A stretch of DNA of 64,000 nucleotides from Cryptomeria japonica (lineage: Eukaryota > Streptophyta > Pinopsida > Cupressales > Cupressaceae): assembly GCF_030272615.1 (NCBI RefSeq), contig NC_081412.1:139888747-139952746 (forward strand), written 5' to 3'. The stretch's first letter is position 1; each line of letters begins with the position of its first letter. Below the pieces are notes generated by a model that did not search any database, was not told where the DNA came from, and worked only from the letters and a program-made list of their open reading frames with translations. This document shows, one piece after another, positions 35,742 through 47,600 of this stretch. The position numbers were made by a program, and so were the translations under genes.

Positions 35742-36419
35742 CTAACTTCTAACCTCCTCCAGCTCCATCAGCTCAGCTAGCCTTACTGTCATGGCATCAT
35801 TCTCGGTTAATTCCAGTTGATGTGCTAGTTCAAGAGAGGGTAACTCTAGGGAAGTTGGGAGTCTTGCTTCCTTCCCATATACTAGCATGAAAGGGGAGTT
35901 ATCAATGGCCCTCTTTGGTGTGATCCTGTTAGCCCATAAGGCTGTCCTCAACTTAGTATGCCATGCCCTCTAATTGTCTTCAATCGTCCTTTTAATTATC
36001 CCGATGAGGTTCTTGTTGGAAGATTCAGCTAAGCCATTACCTTGAGGGTAGTAGTTGGATGACGTCTTCAAGTATACACCATGCTTAATTGCCCAAGAAC
36101 TGATTTGGGTTCCAACAAATGCCCTAGCATTGTTTGATATGATGGTGGAGGGGACATCGAATATTGTCACAATTCCCTCAAGGAATTCCAACACTGAGGC
36201 CTCAGTGGCATCCCTCAATGCAATTGCCTCTGTCTAGCTAGTGAAGTAATCTGTTGCGGCCAAGATCCACTTATGGCCAGCACTAGAAGGTGGTTTTATC
36301 ATGCCAATGAAGTCTAAACCCCATTGGCCGAACGGTTGATCTTTTTGGATGGGGTGAAGAGGTAGGGAAGCTAGTCTTTGCTTCCCAGAGAAGAGAGCAC
36401 ATTTCTTGCAATTCTTCAC
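35742..36419 (-). pseudogene. R2 integrase, broken
   Basis: Minus strand, N to C: CKKCALFSGKQRLASLPLHP at 36419 (zinc-binding end), WGLDFIGMIKPPSSAGHKW (first catalytic Asp), IISNNARAFVG (the second Asp of the usual S-D-N is Asn here), YYPQGNGLAESSNKNLIG (catalytic Glu), then ALWANRITPKRAIDNSPF. Stops at about 36231 and 35967 break the frame. It acted in cDNA integration and is now inactive. The sequence resembles Tat-branch integrases. Confidence 0.9.
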
Positions 36420-36593
36420 CCATCTATGTGAGTCACTGAATAAGGATGGCCAGTATTAACCAACCCTTATTATTTTGATAGCCGTAGTCCTTGCAAAGAA
36501 GTGGCTCCCTAAAGAGTCATCATGAAATTCCTCTAACAATCTGCTGACTTGGTTTTGCTCGATACATCTTAGTAAGACTCCATTTTAGTCTTT

Positions 36594-37491
36594 TCAAAAA
36601 AGAGTGCCATTCACTAAGACACAGGGAATGGACTGCAACCTGAAATGCCTTCTTTTGGTCCTGTCTAGACCTTGGGGGTATCTACCTTCCATTAAGAAGG
36701 TGGTCATGTCACTTACCCAACTGAATTGAGTGTTGTTGCTAGTCGGTTGATCCTCTTGTAACACAAGGGCGACCTCTGAAGTAGTCTCAAAAGATGAGAC
36801 AAGCTGTTCACATAGGCCCCTGCCTCTTACAAGCTTGGTGATCTTGATGTTGATGTCATACTCCATTACCTTGGTTATCCACCCAACCCTCTTCTCACCG
36901 ATGTCCTTGTTTAGAAGGAAATCTTTGACACTTGCATGTGGAACTAAGAGCTGGATCTTGTTATTGGACAACATGTGTCTGAACTTTTTTAATGCCCTTA
37001 CAACAGTGAGGACCTGCTTCTCTACATAGCTATATTTAAGCTCAGTCCTTTAGCCCCTCACTAAAGAAAGCAATAGGTTGCTCCAAATTGTCATCATTCA
37101 GCTGTGTTAGGACAACTGATATGCTGGATTCTCCTCCGAAGGTATAGAGGATAAAATCCTTTTCATAATTAGGATTGACAAGGGTGGGGGCGTGAGCAAT
37201 TGCTTGTTTGATTACTTTGAAACCGGCCCTTCCCTCCTTGGTCCAACTAAAAGCCAAGTTTTTCATCAACATGGAAGTGAGGGGTTTTACCATGGTGGCA
37301 AGGTAGGGAATGAACCTCCTCACAAAGTTGATCCTACCAAGGAAACTTTGCAATCCTTTCTTGTGACTGGGGAGTGGAAGAGAAAGAATAGCTTGCACTC
37401 GCTCTGGATCAATGGTCAAACCCTCCTTGGATACGATGTGTCCTAGCAATCTTCCTTGATCAGTAGCAAATACACACCATCCTCCTTGCAT
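36594..37491 (-). pseudogene. R2 RT thumb and RNase H region, broken
   Basis: LLGHIVSKEGLTIDPERVQA and LQSFLGRINFVRRFIPYLA are the RT connection. FSWTKEGRAGFKVIKQAI and FILYTFGGESSISVVLTQL are the Ty3-type RNase H start. The frame stops near 37042 and resumes at 36974 (LLNKDIGEKRVGWITKVMEY) in decayed form. A frameshift separates it from the RT block. Confidence 0.85.
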
Positions 37492-38390
37492 TTCATGAAC
37501 ACCTGCTCAAGATGACCAAGATGGTCAGCTGCATGCTTCGAATAAACAGTTATGTCATCAAGGTATACAAGCACAAACTTTGCTAATACACCCTTGAAAG
37601 CCATGTCCATTGCTCTTTGAAATGTGGCACTTGCATTGGTTAGCCCAAAGGGCATTTTACAATAAGCATAGGTACCCCACTTAGTAAATGCAGTCTTGTA
37701 TTGGTCTGATTCTTGGACCAAGATCTGATTGTAGCCTGAATACCCATCCAAGAATGAAAATCTTTCTAAGCCATTGACCTTTTGGAGAATCTGCTCCATA
37801 GAGGGAAGGGGATAGTGATCCTTGAGGGAGGCTCTATTGAGGTCCCTAAAGTTTACACATAGTCTGATTTCCCCATTCTTCTCTCTTACAGGGACAAGGT
37901 TGGCCACCCAGGAGTAGTGCGTGATAGGGAAGATGATATTGGCTTCTATGAGCTTGGTCAACTCCTTCCTCATTAGTGGCTCAATCTTGGGGTTTATTGG
38001 CCTTTGTTTTTGTCTAATTGGCTTTGCATCCGGGTTTAGCTCTATAGTATGTTGGGCTAAGCTAGGGTCAAAACCCTTCAAATCTTCATAGGTCCAAGCA
38101 ACTATGTCATCATATTTTTGGCAAAGCTCAACAAAGTCCTCTTGCTCGGTTGAGGAACACACCTTGCCCAAGTTTAAGGACATACCCTTGGCGACAACAA
38201 CTGGCTTGTAATCACCCCTCTTTGCAGCCAAGTTCATCTTCTTCTTCAACTGATCATCCGAGTTGAAAATGCCTTCCAAGGTAACTAGACCTTTAGGCAA
38301 CTTGTTGGAGTTGAGCTGCATGATTTGATCTCCATATTGGTCTGGCAGCTTAGATTGATGTTTAGCATAAAATTCTGCTTCATTTTGCAA
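37443..38390 (-). pseudogene. R2 reverse transcriptase
   Basis: It contains WTYEDLKGFDPSLAQHTIEL, EIRLCVNFRDLNRASLKDHY, SFLDGYSGYNQILV, MPFGLTNASATFQRAMD and the catalytic LVYLDD. It would copy element RNA to DNA in virus-like particles. The frame is open for 315 codons but is cut off from the domains on both sides by stops and frameshifts. Confidence 0.92.
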
Positions 38391-38458
38391 AAAGTTGACA
38401 ATCTATTGATCGCTTTCGAACACTTGCCAACTTACTTGATTGTCTAGGATAGTAGGCC

Positions 38459-39850
38459 TCACAACAAGCTTGATGTGTTGCTCCTTCTCACTTGCAACAT
38501 GCGCTGGTATGTTGAATTGAGCACCAACCCTGCAAGGCTATCAGCATGCTTGTTTTGACTTCTAGGAATGCTTTGGATATTGAAGGCCTCAAATCCTTCA
38601 ATCAAATCCCAAACCCTGTGTTTGTATGATTTGAGTAGGTTGTTTTTTGCTACACTTTGGGCTCGGATGTGGTTAACAACCAACTCACTATCTCCAAATA
38701 CTTGCAAAGATTTGATCTTTCTGCTTTGTGCAAGTTGGAGACCTTGGATCAAGGCTTCATACTCAACGACATTGTTGGTGCAACCAAATTGAAGCCTAAA
38801 AGAGAAGAAATATTTCTCCTGCTCAGGAGAAACAAGCATCACATCGACACCTGCACCATTCTTGTTTCTTGAACCATCAAAAAACATGTTCCATAACCCC
38901 TCTGAGTATCCTTGTGTCTTTATGAGGTTAGGGATAGGAGTATCCTTTTCATGGATACAATAGGTGCCAAGCCCAGTCTCTTCAGCCTCAGCTAATGGAT
39001 CAAACTGAAAAGCATTGGCCCATTCGTCCAACAAGCAATGAGGAACCTCTTGGAAAAGAGTGGCAGGCTCACAGACAGTACACTCCCCCTCTTCATGCAA
39101 AATGCAATTCATGTTTATAGGGCTGGGGGTGTAGGGCTCAATGTGGTTTTGGGCAATGGGTTCTGCCCTTATGGTGACCTTGGTACCATACCTTGTTCGA
39201 AATAGCATGTGGGACCAATCAGAAGACAGGTTCCCACCTATCTTGGCGGTGAAGTCTCTAGATAGGCAGATGGCAAAGAAGGCAGGGAGGTCGATGATTG
39301 ATACGTCTTGCAAGATAGTGCGACCAGGGCATGCATGCAATGTTAACTTCAAATTTTTTACGACCCCTACTGTCTTAATAGAAGTGCCATATAATTGGAC
39401 CACCCCTTTGGTCACAGGGTCGTATTCTATACCAAGAAGATCAACTACCTTCTTAGGCATGACTGAGCTACTAGATTCCGAATCTATCATGCAGTTGTGA
39501 ACCAAGTTATCTCCTATGATTAAGGAGAGATAGAAGGGGGGAGGCTTGTTGACCTTGCTTGAATCCTCTTCCTCCTTGGGTTGCACCAAACTGGTGGAGA
39601 CTGCCTTTTTGCTGACTGCTGCCTCATCGCCTGACTGATCGACGTCCTTCAGTGCCTCTTTAAGCAAATCCCTTTGAGACGGGATCGAAAGGGCTTCCCA
39701 CATAGTGACATTGAGGTTGGCCTTCTTCATCTGATCAACTATGTTGAAAGGAACACCAGCTCATTTTAGGGGCCCCTTTGAGGCTACAAGGTCTACTTTT
39801 GCTTTTTGGAAGACTTGGGCCTCGTCCTGCCTCTTGCTCCCCGCCATGGT
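38459..39850 (-). pseudogene. R2 protease and upstream RNase H
   Basis: An upstream segment (MAGSKRQDEAQVFQKAK at about 39846) is cut by an in-frame TGA. The 423-codon frame then starts KKANLNVTMWEALSIPSQRD. The protease follows, with CMIDSESSSSVMP (usual D-S-G changed to D-S-E) and LSRDFTAKIGG. The last ~150 residues are a type I RNase H of archaeal style: MFFDGSRNKNGAGV, TNNVVEYEALIQGL, VFGDSELVV and ADSLAGL supply the D-E-D-D residues. This RNase H lies upstream of RT, so the order is PR-RH-RT-RH-INT. Confidence 0.88.
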
Positions 39851-39913
39851 ATTTTGGCTTGTATCATGGACAGCTACATTGGGCGTTGGAGCTTGGGCTG
39901 ATGTTGAGCTTGG

Positions 39914-41540
39914 TATTTAACATGCCTATGATTCAGTTTATCCCATGAGTTCAAAAACTTAGTGCCTGATTATCTGTGTATACAACAAACTCTTTAGGAA
40001 GAAGATAGTGTCTCCATTTCCTAAGTGCCTGTACTAATGCATAAAGTTCTAAATCATAGGAAGAGTACTTTTTCATGGCATCATTCAACTTCTCACTAAA
40101 GAATGCAACTAGTCTATTTTCCTGACTTAAAACAGCTCCCACAACAATATTACTAGCATCACATTCAATAGTAAAAAGCTTATCAAAACTAGGTAAAATG
40201 AGCACTGGTTGAGTAGCTACTTTAGTTTTCAATAATTCAAACCCCTTATTGGCTACATCTGTCCACCGAAATTTTACCTTTACACCCCCTTTGATGGTGT
40301 CTAACATTGGAGCACAAATCTCACTGAATCCCTTGATGAACTTTCTGTAAAATTGTGCCAAACCATGGAAACTTCTGACATCACTGGCTGTCGTAGGAGT
40401 TGGCCAACTGGTTATTGCTGCAACTTTAGATTGATCCATTTTCAGATTACCTCCTGATACAACAAAAGCAAGATAGACCAATTCTTGCTTCAAGAAATCA
40501 CACTTTTCAAGATTAATGGTTAGCTGTTAATCAGATAACTGTCTCAAAACAATAGCTAAATGCTTCAAATGCTCTTCCTTAGTCTTACTGAAAATAAGAA
40601 TATCATCTAAATACACAACAACAAACTTGCCAATGAAATCATGTAAAACTTCATTCATGAGTCTCATGAATGTGCTGGGAGCATTAGAGAGTCCAAATGG
40701 CATGACAAGCCACTCATAAAGACCTTCATTCGTTTTGAAAGCTGTCTTCCATTCAACACCCTCTTTGATTCTTATCTGATGGTAACCACTCTTCAAGTCA
40801 ATCTTACTGAAATACTGTGCACCCCCCAAACAATCCATCAAATCCTCTATCCTGGGTATGGGAAATCTGTATCTGATGGTGATCTTGTTTATGGCTCTAG
40901 AATCTATACAAAGTCTCCATGTTCCACTCTTCTTAGGTGCCAACACTATAGGTACTGCACAAGGACTAATGCTTTTCCTAATCAGCCCTTGGTCTAAGAG
41001 TTCTTGTATTTGTCTTGCTACCTCTTCATTTTGTTTAGGGGTCATCTTATAGGCTGCCTTATTTGGTAAAGAGGCTCCAGGTATGAAATCAATCTGATGG
41101 CTAATGGCTCTAGAAGGTGGTAAAGCTGCAGGTATACCATCACTGATTATTGCTTTGAAGTTATCAAGGATTTGCTGCACCTCATATGGTATCTCAACTT
41201 TCTTTTCTACCTTTTCTTCCTTGGGTTTCACTATGAGTGCAAATCCCACTCCTTCACCTTCTTCTAGTGTTTTTATGAATTCTTTCTTATTCACTAACAA
41301 GATGTTAGGCACTTTATTGCTGCTCTCTCCTTCTTCATTGAGGGATTGAATCTGATAGGTTACTCCATCTTTCTGAAATGAGTAGGAGTTTCTTTCCCCA
41401 TCATGGTGTGCTTTTCGGTCAAACTGCCATGGTCTACCCAACAGTAGGTGGCAAGCATCCATAGGAAGGATGTCACATAGCATCCTATCCGTATATCCAC
41501 CTATGTGGAAATCTACCCAGGCTTGCTCATTTACTAACAC
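39914..41540 (-). pseudogene. R3 reverse transcriptase and RNase H
   Basis: RT runs from 41540: WRLCIDSRAINKITIRYRFP, KIDLKSGYHQIRI, MPFGLSNAPSTF and VVVYLDD. A single in-frame TAA at about 40524 precedes the connection ([26 protein letters not shown]) and RNase H ([30 protein letters not shown]). A 1-base loss after QALSF shifts the frame, and similarity ends a dozen codons later. The start also includes the end of protease (CHLLLGRPWQFDRKAHHDG). Confidence 0.92.
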
Positions 41541-41550
41541 ATGTTGTCCC

Positions 41551-41748
41551 TTATTTACTCACTGCTTCCTCTAATATGATGTTATTTGTGGACCCTGAGT
41601 CTATGATAACATTACACACCTTTCCCATGATTTTACACTTAATCCTGAACAATGCTCTTCTCTGTAAGACCTCTGTACTTTGTGGCTTCTTCATTAACAC
41701 TCTCTTGATCATTAAACTCTCACCATCTTCTGAAGCTAGGTGGTTCAA
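41551..41748 (-). pseudogene. R3 protease active-site segment
   Basis: FRIKCKIMGKVCNVIIDSGS keeps an intact D-S-G-S retropepsin site. It lies in a different frame from the RT block, so a frameshift separates them. Confidence 0.85.
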
Positions 41749-41825
41749 TGCTGAAGTTCAGGTATTACCTCCATCTTCCTGAACATAGTTTATCCTCTTT
41801 TCACCACAATAGGATGAACTAGGCT

Positions 41826-42851
41826 TCTCTGGGCATCTATAGGCAGGGTGGCCCAACTTTTGGTAGTTATAGCATTTCGTGGTTGAGAAGTAGGATCCTC
41901 TCCCTGGTCCATTAGATCTACCCCTACTTAGATTGCTTGATCCCCTACCCTTATAGTTGGGTTTGCTCTGAGAATCCCCACTTTGCTCTATAAGTTTTAG
42001 ACTCTCCCTGGGATCGTTGATTTATGCTCCTTCCCCCAAAACTGCCTCTATGGCCTCTACCATCTCTTCCCCTACCTCTTCCTCTATTGTTTTGTTATTG
42101 CTTTCTCCTACCTTTCTCTTCCACCTTAAGTGCTAGTTGATAACACTTGTGTACAGTTTGTGGGCATAACAAGCTCATATCTTCCTAGATGTTCTATGTT
42201 AACCCATTCAAGTACCTTGCCACTTTTATACTCTCATCCTCTACTACTCTGCCTCTCGTGCACAGTTTTTGAAACTCCTCAGTGTAGCTACGGACATCTA
42301 GGTCTTTTTGTCTCAAATTTTGTCTTTTCCTGTGAAGTTGGACTTCATAGTCTTCAGGAAGGTAGGTTTCTTTTATTTTGGCTACCATTGCTTTCCAGGT
42401 GGCTATTGGTTGCTTACCTTCTTTCACCCTTTCCTCTTGGATAAACTTTCACCAAGTTAAGGCTGCCCCTTTCAACCTTGATTTTGCTACCTTAACCTTT
42501 TGTGCTTCAGTTACTCCATCACATTCAAAATGGTTTTCTAGACCTTCAATCCACTCTATAAGAGCATCTGGATCCATCTTTCCACTGAAAAGAGCCACTC
42601 CCTCTAAGGTTTTACCACTCATAGCTCTCAAGGCTTTCAAGAATGGTTCTTGCTCAATGACAGGGTCAGGCATGGGGACCTCATCCTCTATTGCCATCAT
42701 TTTACCCGGATCTCCAACCTTATCATGGACTTTCAGTTTTGACTTTTACTTCAGCTAGTTTCATTGCTAGTTGATCTAATCTTTCTCTGAGTGCCCTATT
42801 TTCCTCTTCTTGGTCTTCAACCTTCTTGGCTAACTCTGCATTAGTCACCAT
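41826..42851 (-). pseudogene. R3 gag
   Basis: The frame starts MVTNAELAKKVEDQEEENRA at 42851, a short coiled coil that is soon cut by a stop. The capsid part follows from about 42700: GVALFSGKMDPDALIEWIEG and, after a frameshift, TWKAMVAKIKETYLPEDYEV and SYTEEFQKLCTRG. A zinc knuckle near 41831-41873 reads CYNYQKLGHPAYRC, with the second Cys changed to Tyr. Several breaks make it non-functional. Confidence 0.85.
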
Positions 42852-42887
42852 GTTTTCCTAATGTTCCTTTCCTCCTGAATCTTTGTT

Positions 42888-42900
42888 GGCTCTGATACCA
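42888..42900 (-). promoter_or_regulatory. R3 primer binding site
   Basis: On the minus strand TGGTATCAGAGCC, complementary to the 3' end of plant initiator tRNA-Met, three bases from the LTR end. Confidence 0.9.
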
Positions 42901-42903
42901 CTA

Positions 42904-43210
42904 TGATAGGGAGGTTGCTAGGAAAGTGCTCAAAAAGCTTCAATAGGAAACAAAGTATTGTTTGTGTTTGCTCCTCTATGTTTGCAAATATCAAGTTCAG
43001 TCATAATAGTCAGATCTCCCTACAAGTCTTACCAACAACCTCCCTTTTTGGTGAAAACTCACACCCATGCTCAAACTTACTCCAATTTCTCACTCCACCC
43101 ATCTACACCTTTCTCAATCCCTTTTCTTTTGGCATTCAGCTCTCTGTTTCAGAGTGCATTAGGAGACTCCAACATGGACATGTAGGGGCAGCAAGATTTA
43201 CTCAAGGTTT
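42904..43210 (-). repeat. R3 5' LTR, U5 end
   Basis: It starts on the + strand with TGATAGGGAGG next to the primer site and is interrupted at 43210 by R4. The LTR resumes at 53489. Confidence 0.75.
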
Positions 43211-43488
43211 TGTTATCGGAAAATATGTATAGTTTAGTAATGTTAATTGTTGATAGTTAGTTAGCCGACGGGTAGGTAGTTGGAGTCGCGACGGTTGTGT
43301 CGCACCCCTTCGGCTGACATATATTGTACCACCTCCGGGTGTTGGAGGACATGTAATGTTGACGACAGATTATAATATGAACATCTTTTGACATTAATGG
43401 CAAGCTTATTTTGGTACTTCTTTTGTATTTGCATTGTGCATTGCTGTTCGATTTCTGTATTCTTCCTGTTTACCCAGTGAGGTAAACA
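43211..43488 (+). repeat. R4 5' LTR
   Basis: 278 bp. It differs from 53206-53483 at 43218 (G vs A) and in TTATTTTGG vs TTATTCTGG. It contains a CACCTCCGGGTGTTGGAGG hairpin-like segment. Confidence 0.95.
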
Positions 43489-43490
43489 TT

Positions 43491-43508
43491 TGGCGCCGTT
43501 GCCGAAAT
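43491..43508 (+). promoter_or_regulatory. R4 primer binding site
   Basis: TGGCGCCGTTGCCGAAAT lies two bases after the LTR. TGGCGCCGTTGCC is the tRNA-Asp-type primer site known from Athila/Tat elements. Confidence 0.9.
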
Positions 43509-43550
43509 TATTTCGGGAGGGACGGGAATATACTACATGGCACAGGGATA

Positions 43551-44348
43551 ATGGGACAACCATTGCCCGAGGGGACGAGCAGTAAACCTGACGAGGATCA
43601 CCAAGAACTGTTCGAAGGAGAACGAGCACTCACAAAAGATTTCTCTTGCATCCTTCAAGCGGCCATCGAAACACACGTATGGAGGGAAGCCACCATTGAG
43701 GCTGTTCCAGAGGATGCTGTGTGGAGCGGGCTTGGTGTAAGCCCGACGGTGAATCGGTTAATGAGCAATTTGCCTAACCTTCTGGCTCAAGCATTTTTGG
43801 CTCTTCAAAACCGCAGAGAAGACACCTACCGTGAGAACCGACGACAGCAAATCTTACGAGAATTTCAGGAGCGCCAGGATGACGGACGTAGGGAAGACCG
43901 ACGAAGGACAAATAATCCTTAAATTGTGAAGGGAGAGAAATAAAGAACACTGTTAGAAGCAGAAGAATTATGTTGATTGTATACAAAAGAATGAATTAAT
44001 AAAGACGTGTTGTGTTTTGGTTTATGTGTTGTGAAACATGAAATTGTACCACAATTAATGCCCAATTTATTGAATAAAGACAAAAATAAGAAATTAGAAA
44101 CCGACGAGTGGGAGGCTACGCAAAAGGCTTTGATTCTGGAACAACGTGTAGAACGTAGACGGAGGCTGAGGCAACTTGCCGAAGGACGACCTGCCGAAGG
44201 GTTGCCCGAAGGGAACCAAGGAGGTGTCACGGAAGGTGCAGAAGCCGAGGGGAATTTCTACGCGTCGCCAGACTACTGTAGAGCGAGAAGCCTCGAAGAG
44301 TTTCTGGAGGAAACTAGGTTACGGAGAGAACTAGTTGAAGAGACTTGA
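43551..44348 (+). pseudogene. R4 gag N-terminal region, broken
   Basis: The ATG at 43551 opens MGQPLPEGTSSKPDEDHQEL, continuing to a TAA at 43920. About 130 bp with many stops follows (possibly an intron or small insertion). The same frame then resumes near 44060 (KKLETDEWEATQKALILEQR) to a TGA at 44346, in a place where CGA would read through. Downstream the frame continues into the main gag-pol ORF. The region is rich in Arg and Glu and probably an extended gag N-terminus. Confidence 0.6.
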
Positions 44349-44368
44349 GATCGGTTCAAAAACTTATC

Positions 44369-44610
44369 TCTCACGCCACAAAGGGAGGATCACCGAAGGG
44401 AGCCGGGCACGGGTGACGGCGAAGGGGAAGCTAACCGCACGGTAGTCGCTCTCACACCACAAAGGGAGGATCACCGAAGGGAGCCGGGCACGGGTGACGA
44501 CAAAGGGGAAGCTAACCGCATGGTAGTCGCTCTCACGCTACAAAGGGAGGATCACCGAAGGGAGCCGGGCACGGGTGACGGCGAAGGGGAAGCTAACCGC
44601 ACGGTAGGTA
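44369..44610 (+). repeat. 81-bp in-frame tandem repeat, three copies
   Basis: Units at 44369, 44450 and 44531 contain CAAAGGGAGGATCACCGAAG and GAAGCTAACCGCA. The length is 27 codons, so gag gains or loses whole units without frameshift. Confidence 0.92.
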
Positions 44611-47600
44611 CAAGGCAGAACACCGTACCTTTGGTCACCACCACAAGAGACATCAGCGGCATCGGAGGGAGCAGCGCGGGAGGGCAGACACGACCACAAC
44701 CACCTCCAAGTGGACGACTCCCATCAATGGCGACCAAACAGAAGTTGCCCAAATTCAACGGGGATAGCAAAGATGATCCCGCACGGCATTGCCGTACCTG
44801 CGAAACCATCTGGACAGCCAACGGGGTGACTGACCAGGATGAATGGATGAAACAGTTCCCCGCCACACTGAGAGGAGTGGCTATTGACTGGTATTCAAAC
44901 TTGGATAAAACCGGGGTAACTACGTGGGATGAATTGAAGAAAGCATTCGAGAAGGAATTTCGGCTTCTCCGAGATGATAATGAGATAGTCTCCGAAATCT
45001 ATGGAACAAAGCAAGGAAAGGAGGAGACCGTACGGGCATATGGCCGCTGGCTGAAGGAATTAGTCGGAAAGATGGAAAGCCAACCGGCTGATGGCTTAAA
45101 GAAGCGGTGGTTTGTCGAGGGTCTGAACCCTAAGCTACGACGAAAGATGAAAATTGTGCCTCCGACATCCTACGATGATGCATACAACCGGGCCATGGAC
45201 TTGGAAAGTGAAAATAAGACGGCCAAAAAGAAGAAGAATAGATCTTCGTCATCCTCTGAAGATGATACGTTGGAAGAAGAGAGTAGCAGTGATGAGAAGC
45301 CGAAGAAGAAAGTCACGGCCCTTCAGAAGGATATGGAACGGATGTTAAAAGAGTTTAAGACAATGAAGGGGACCACAAGCAAGGATGATGAACTGTGGTG
45401 CACGGATTGTAAGGAGAGCGGCCACACAAAGGGTGCCTGTCCCAAGAAGGCATTCTGTGACATCTGCCAGATCATGAGACATTCTACGAAGGAATGCCCA
45501 TACAATCTGAAGGCACGTAACCAGCAAGTGCTCTTTGCACATGAGCAGCCCTCCACATCGGATTCAAACAATAATGCATCTTCCGGAGGCTACCGAGGAA
45601 ACCGACGAGGCGGACGGGGGAATAATAATAATTCCACCAGAAATAGGGTCCAATACGATGCGAAGGGACGCCCGATGATTCAATGTAGGGCTTGCAATCA
45701 ATGGGGTCATTACGCACGAGAGTGTAATAACAATGACACCGCTCAAAAGCTATGTCGGTGGTGTGGCCCCGGTGACCATGAAGATGCCGATTGTCCGAAG
45801 TCTGGCGTAGGGGCCAATCTGATTGATATCGAAGGCAACACACGGGGTAAAGAAGCCATCCTTGCTCTTACCCAAGGGCAGGCAAAGGAAGCCCGATACC
45901 CCCATCCCCGCACGGAGAAGCAGAGAATGACGGAGGCAAGGGAGGAAATAGAAAGGGCCATGAAAGCCCAACGGGGAGAGACACACGACTCATCTGGACC
46001 CTACTGCACAGACGCGGAGAGGAACATTGTATGGCAGATGCTCCAAATGGAGGTACCTGTGAAACTGGAAGACCTCCTACACACCATACCGCAATTGGGG
46101 ACAATGTTGTTGGGCACAAAGGTTGATATACCCAAACCGAGAGACATGGACGCTCCCATACTAGGAAGCTCGGCAACAAATCCAGTTGTACTTACCGTCA
46201 ACAATGGCCGACACCCAGCCGTGGTGGAGATGGGCATCCTGGGCACCATCCTGACGGATACTATAGTAGACGGCGGTTCCAGAGTAAATGTCCTTCCGGA
46301 GGACACATGGAAAAAGCTAGGAAAGCCCACTTTGTGGCCACCTACGTTTAATCTGCTAGGTGCAGACCAGCATGGGATTAAACCCCTCGGCATGTCGATG
46401 GCACAGCAAGTCACTGTGGGTACACAACCTTTTGTACTCGACTTCGTGGTCATTCCTTTGAAACAGAAAGGGTATGACGCCATACTTGGAAGAGGATGGT
46501 TGGTGGCAGCGAAAGCAAACCACAACTGGAAACGAAATACACTCTCGATGGAGAGCGGAGGCAAGAAATTCACTATTGATCTCCGGACGCAGTTGGTGAG
46601 CGAGGAACTTGCCTCTTCCTCGGGATTTGAATCCGAGAGGGAAAATGACCCACGAGACGAAGGGAGAGAGGGGATGGACCCAGATGCCAAAGGCATATTA
46701 AAAATCGGAGGTTGTTGTTTAGAGGATGACATAGATTCACTAAACGGATTGTTCCATTGGCAGCAGGAGGACTATGAGATGTTCTCACCCTCCTGTAACG
46801 TATTAAGCGTCGAAGGAGAAGGAGAGGAGCCAGATCAATATCCTCCAGAATACGGGGAGTATAAGGAAGGAGAAGCTACAATGGACACCGTACCCGCACA
46901 TCAATTTAGAAACAAGGAGGCCATGAAGTATGAAGAACCGACGGTGAAACCTTTGAATCTAGGTACGGAGACGGATAAGAAAATCATTCTGGTAGGAGAT
47001 GACTGGAACCCAGTGCTGAAAACGGCCGCATTCAAGATTTTCACCGAGTACAAAGATGTATTCGCATGGACTTATAAGGATTTGAAGGGAGTCCCACTGG
47101 AGTTATGTGTTCATCGTATTCTGTTGGTACCAGGTGCAGTACCAGTACGGCAGCGACCGTACAGGATGAATAAAAACTATGCTGCAAAAGTACAAAAAGA
47201 GATTGAACGAATGCTGGAGGCCAAGATTATCTTTAGGGTGCAGAATAGCGAATGGGTATCCCCCATCGTAATATCTCTCAAAAAGGATGGTAACGAGATC
47301 CGAATTTGTGTCGACTTCCGGCAACTCAATGCAGTTACCATCAAAGATCCATTTCCCATACCGTTCACGGACTCTATTCTTGAAGAGGTGGCCGGCCATG
47401 AAATCTATTCATTTATGGATGGATTTTCCGGCTATAATCAGATATCAATAGCGGAGGAAGATACGCTGAAGACGACATTTGTGGTGGAGGACGGAGTATA
47501 TGCTTACAACCGGATGCCCTTCGGTCTCTGCAATGCTCCGGCAACGTTCCAACGAATAATTCTCCACATTTTTGATAAGATGTCCGTGGGTAACTTCAAG

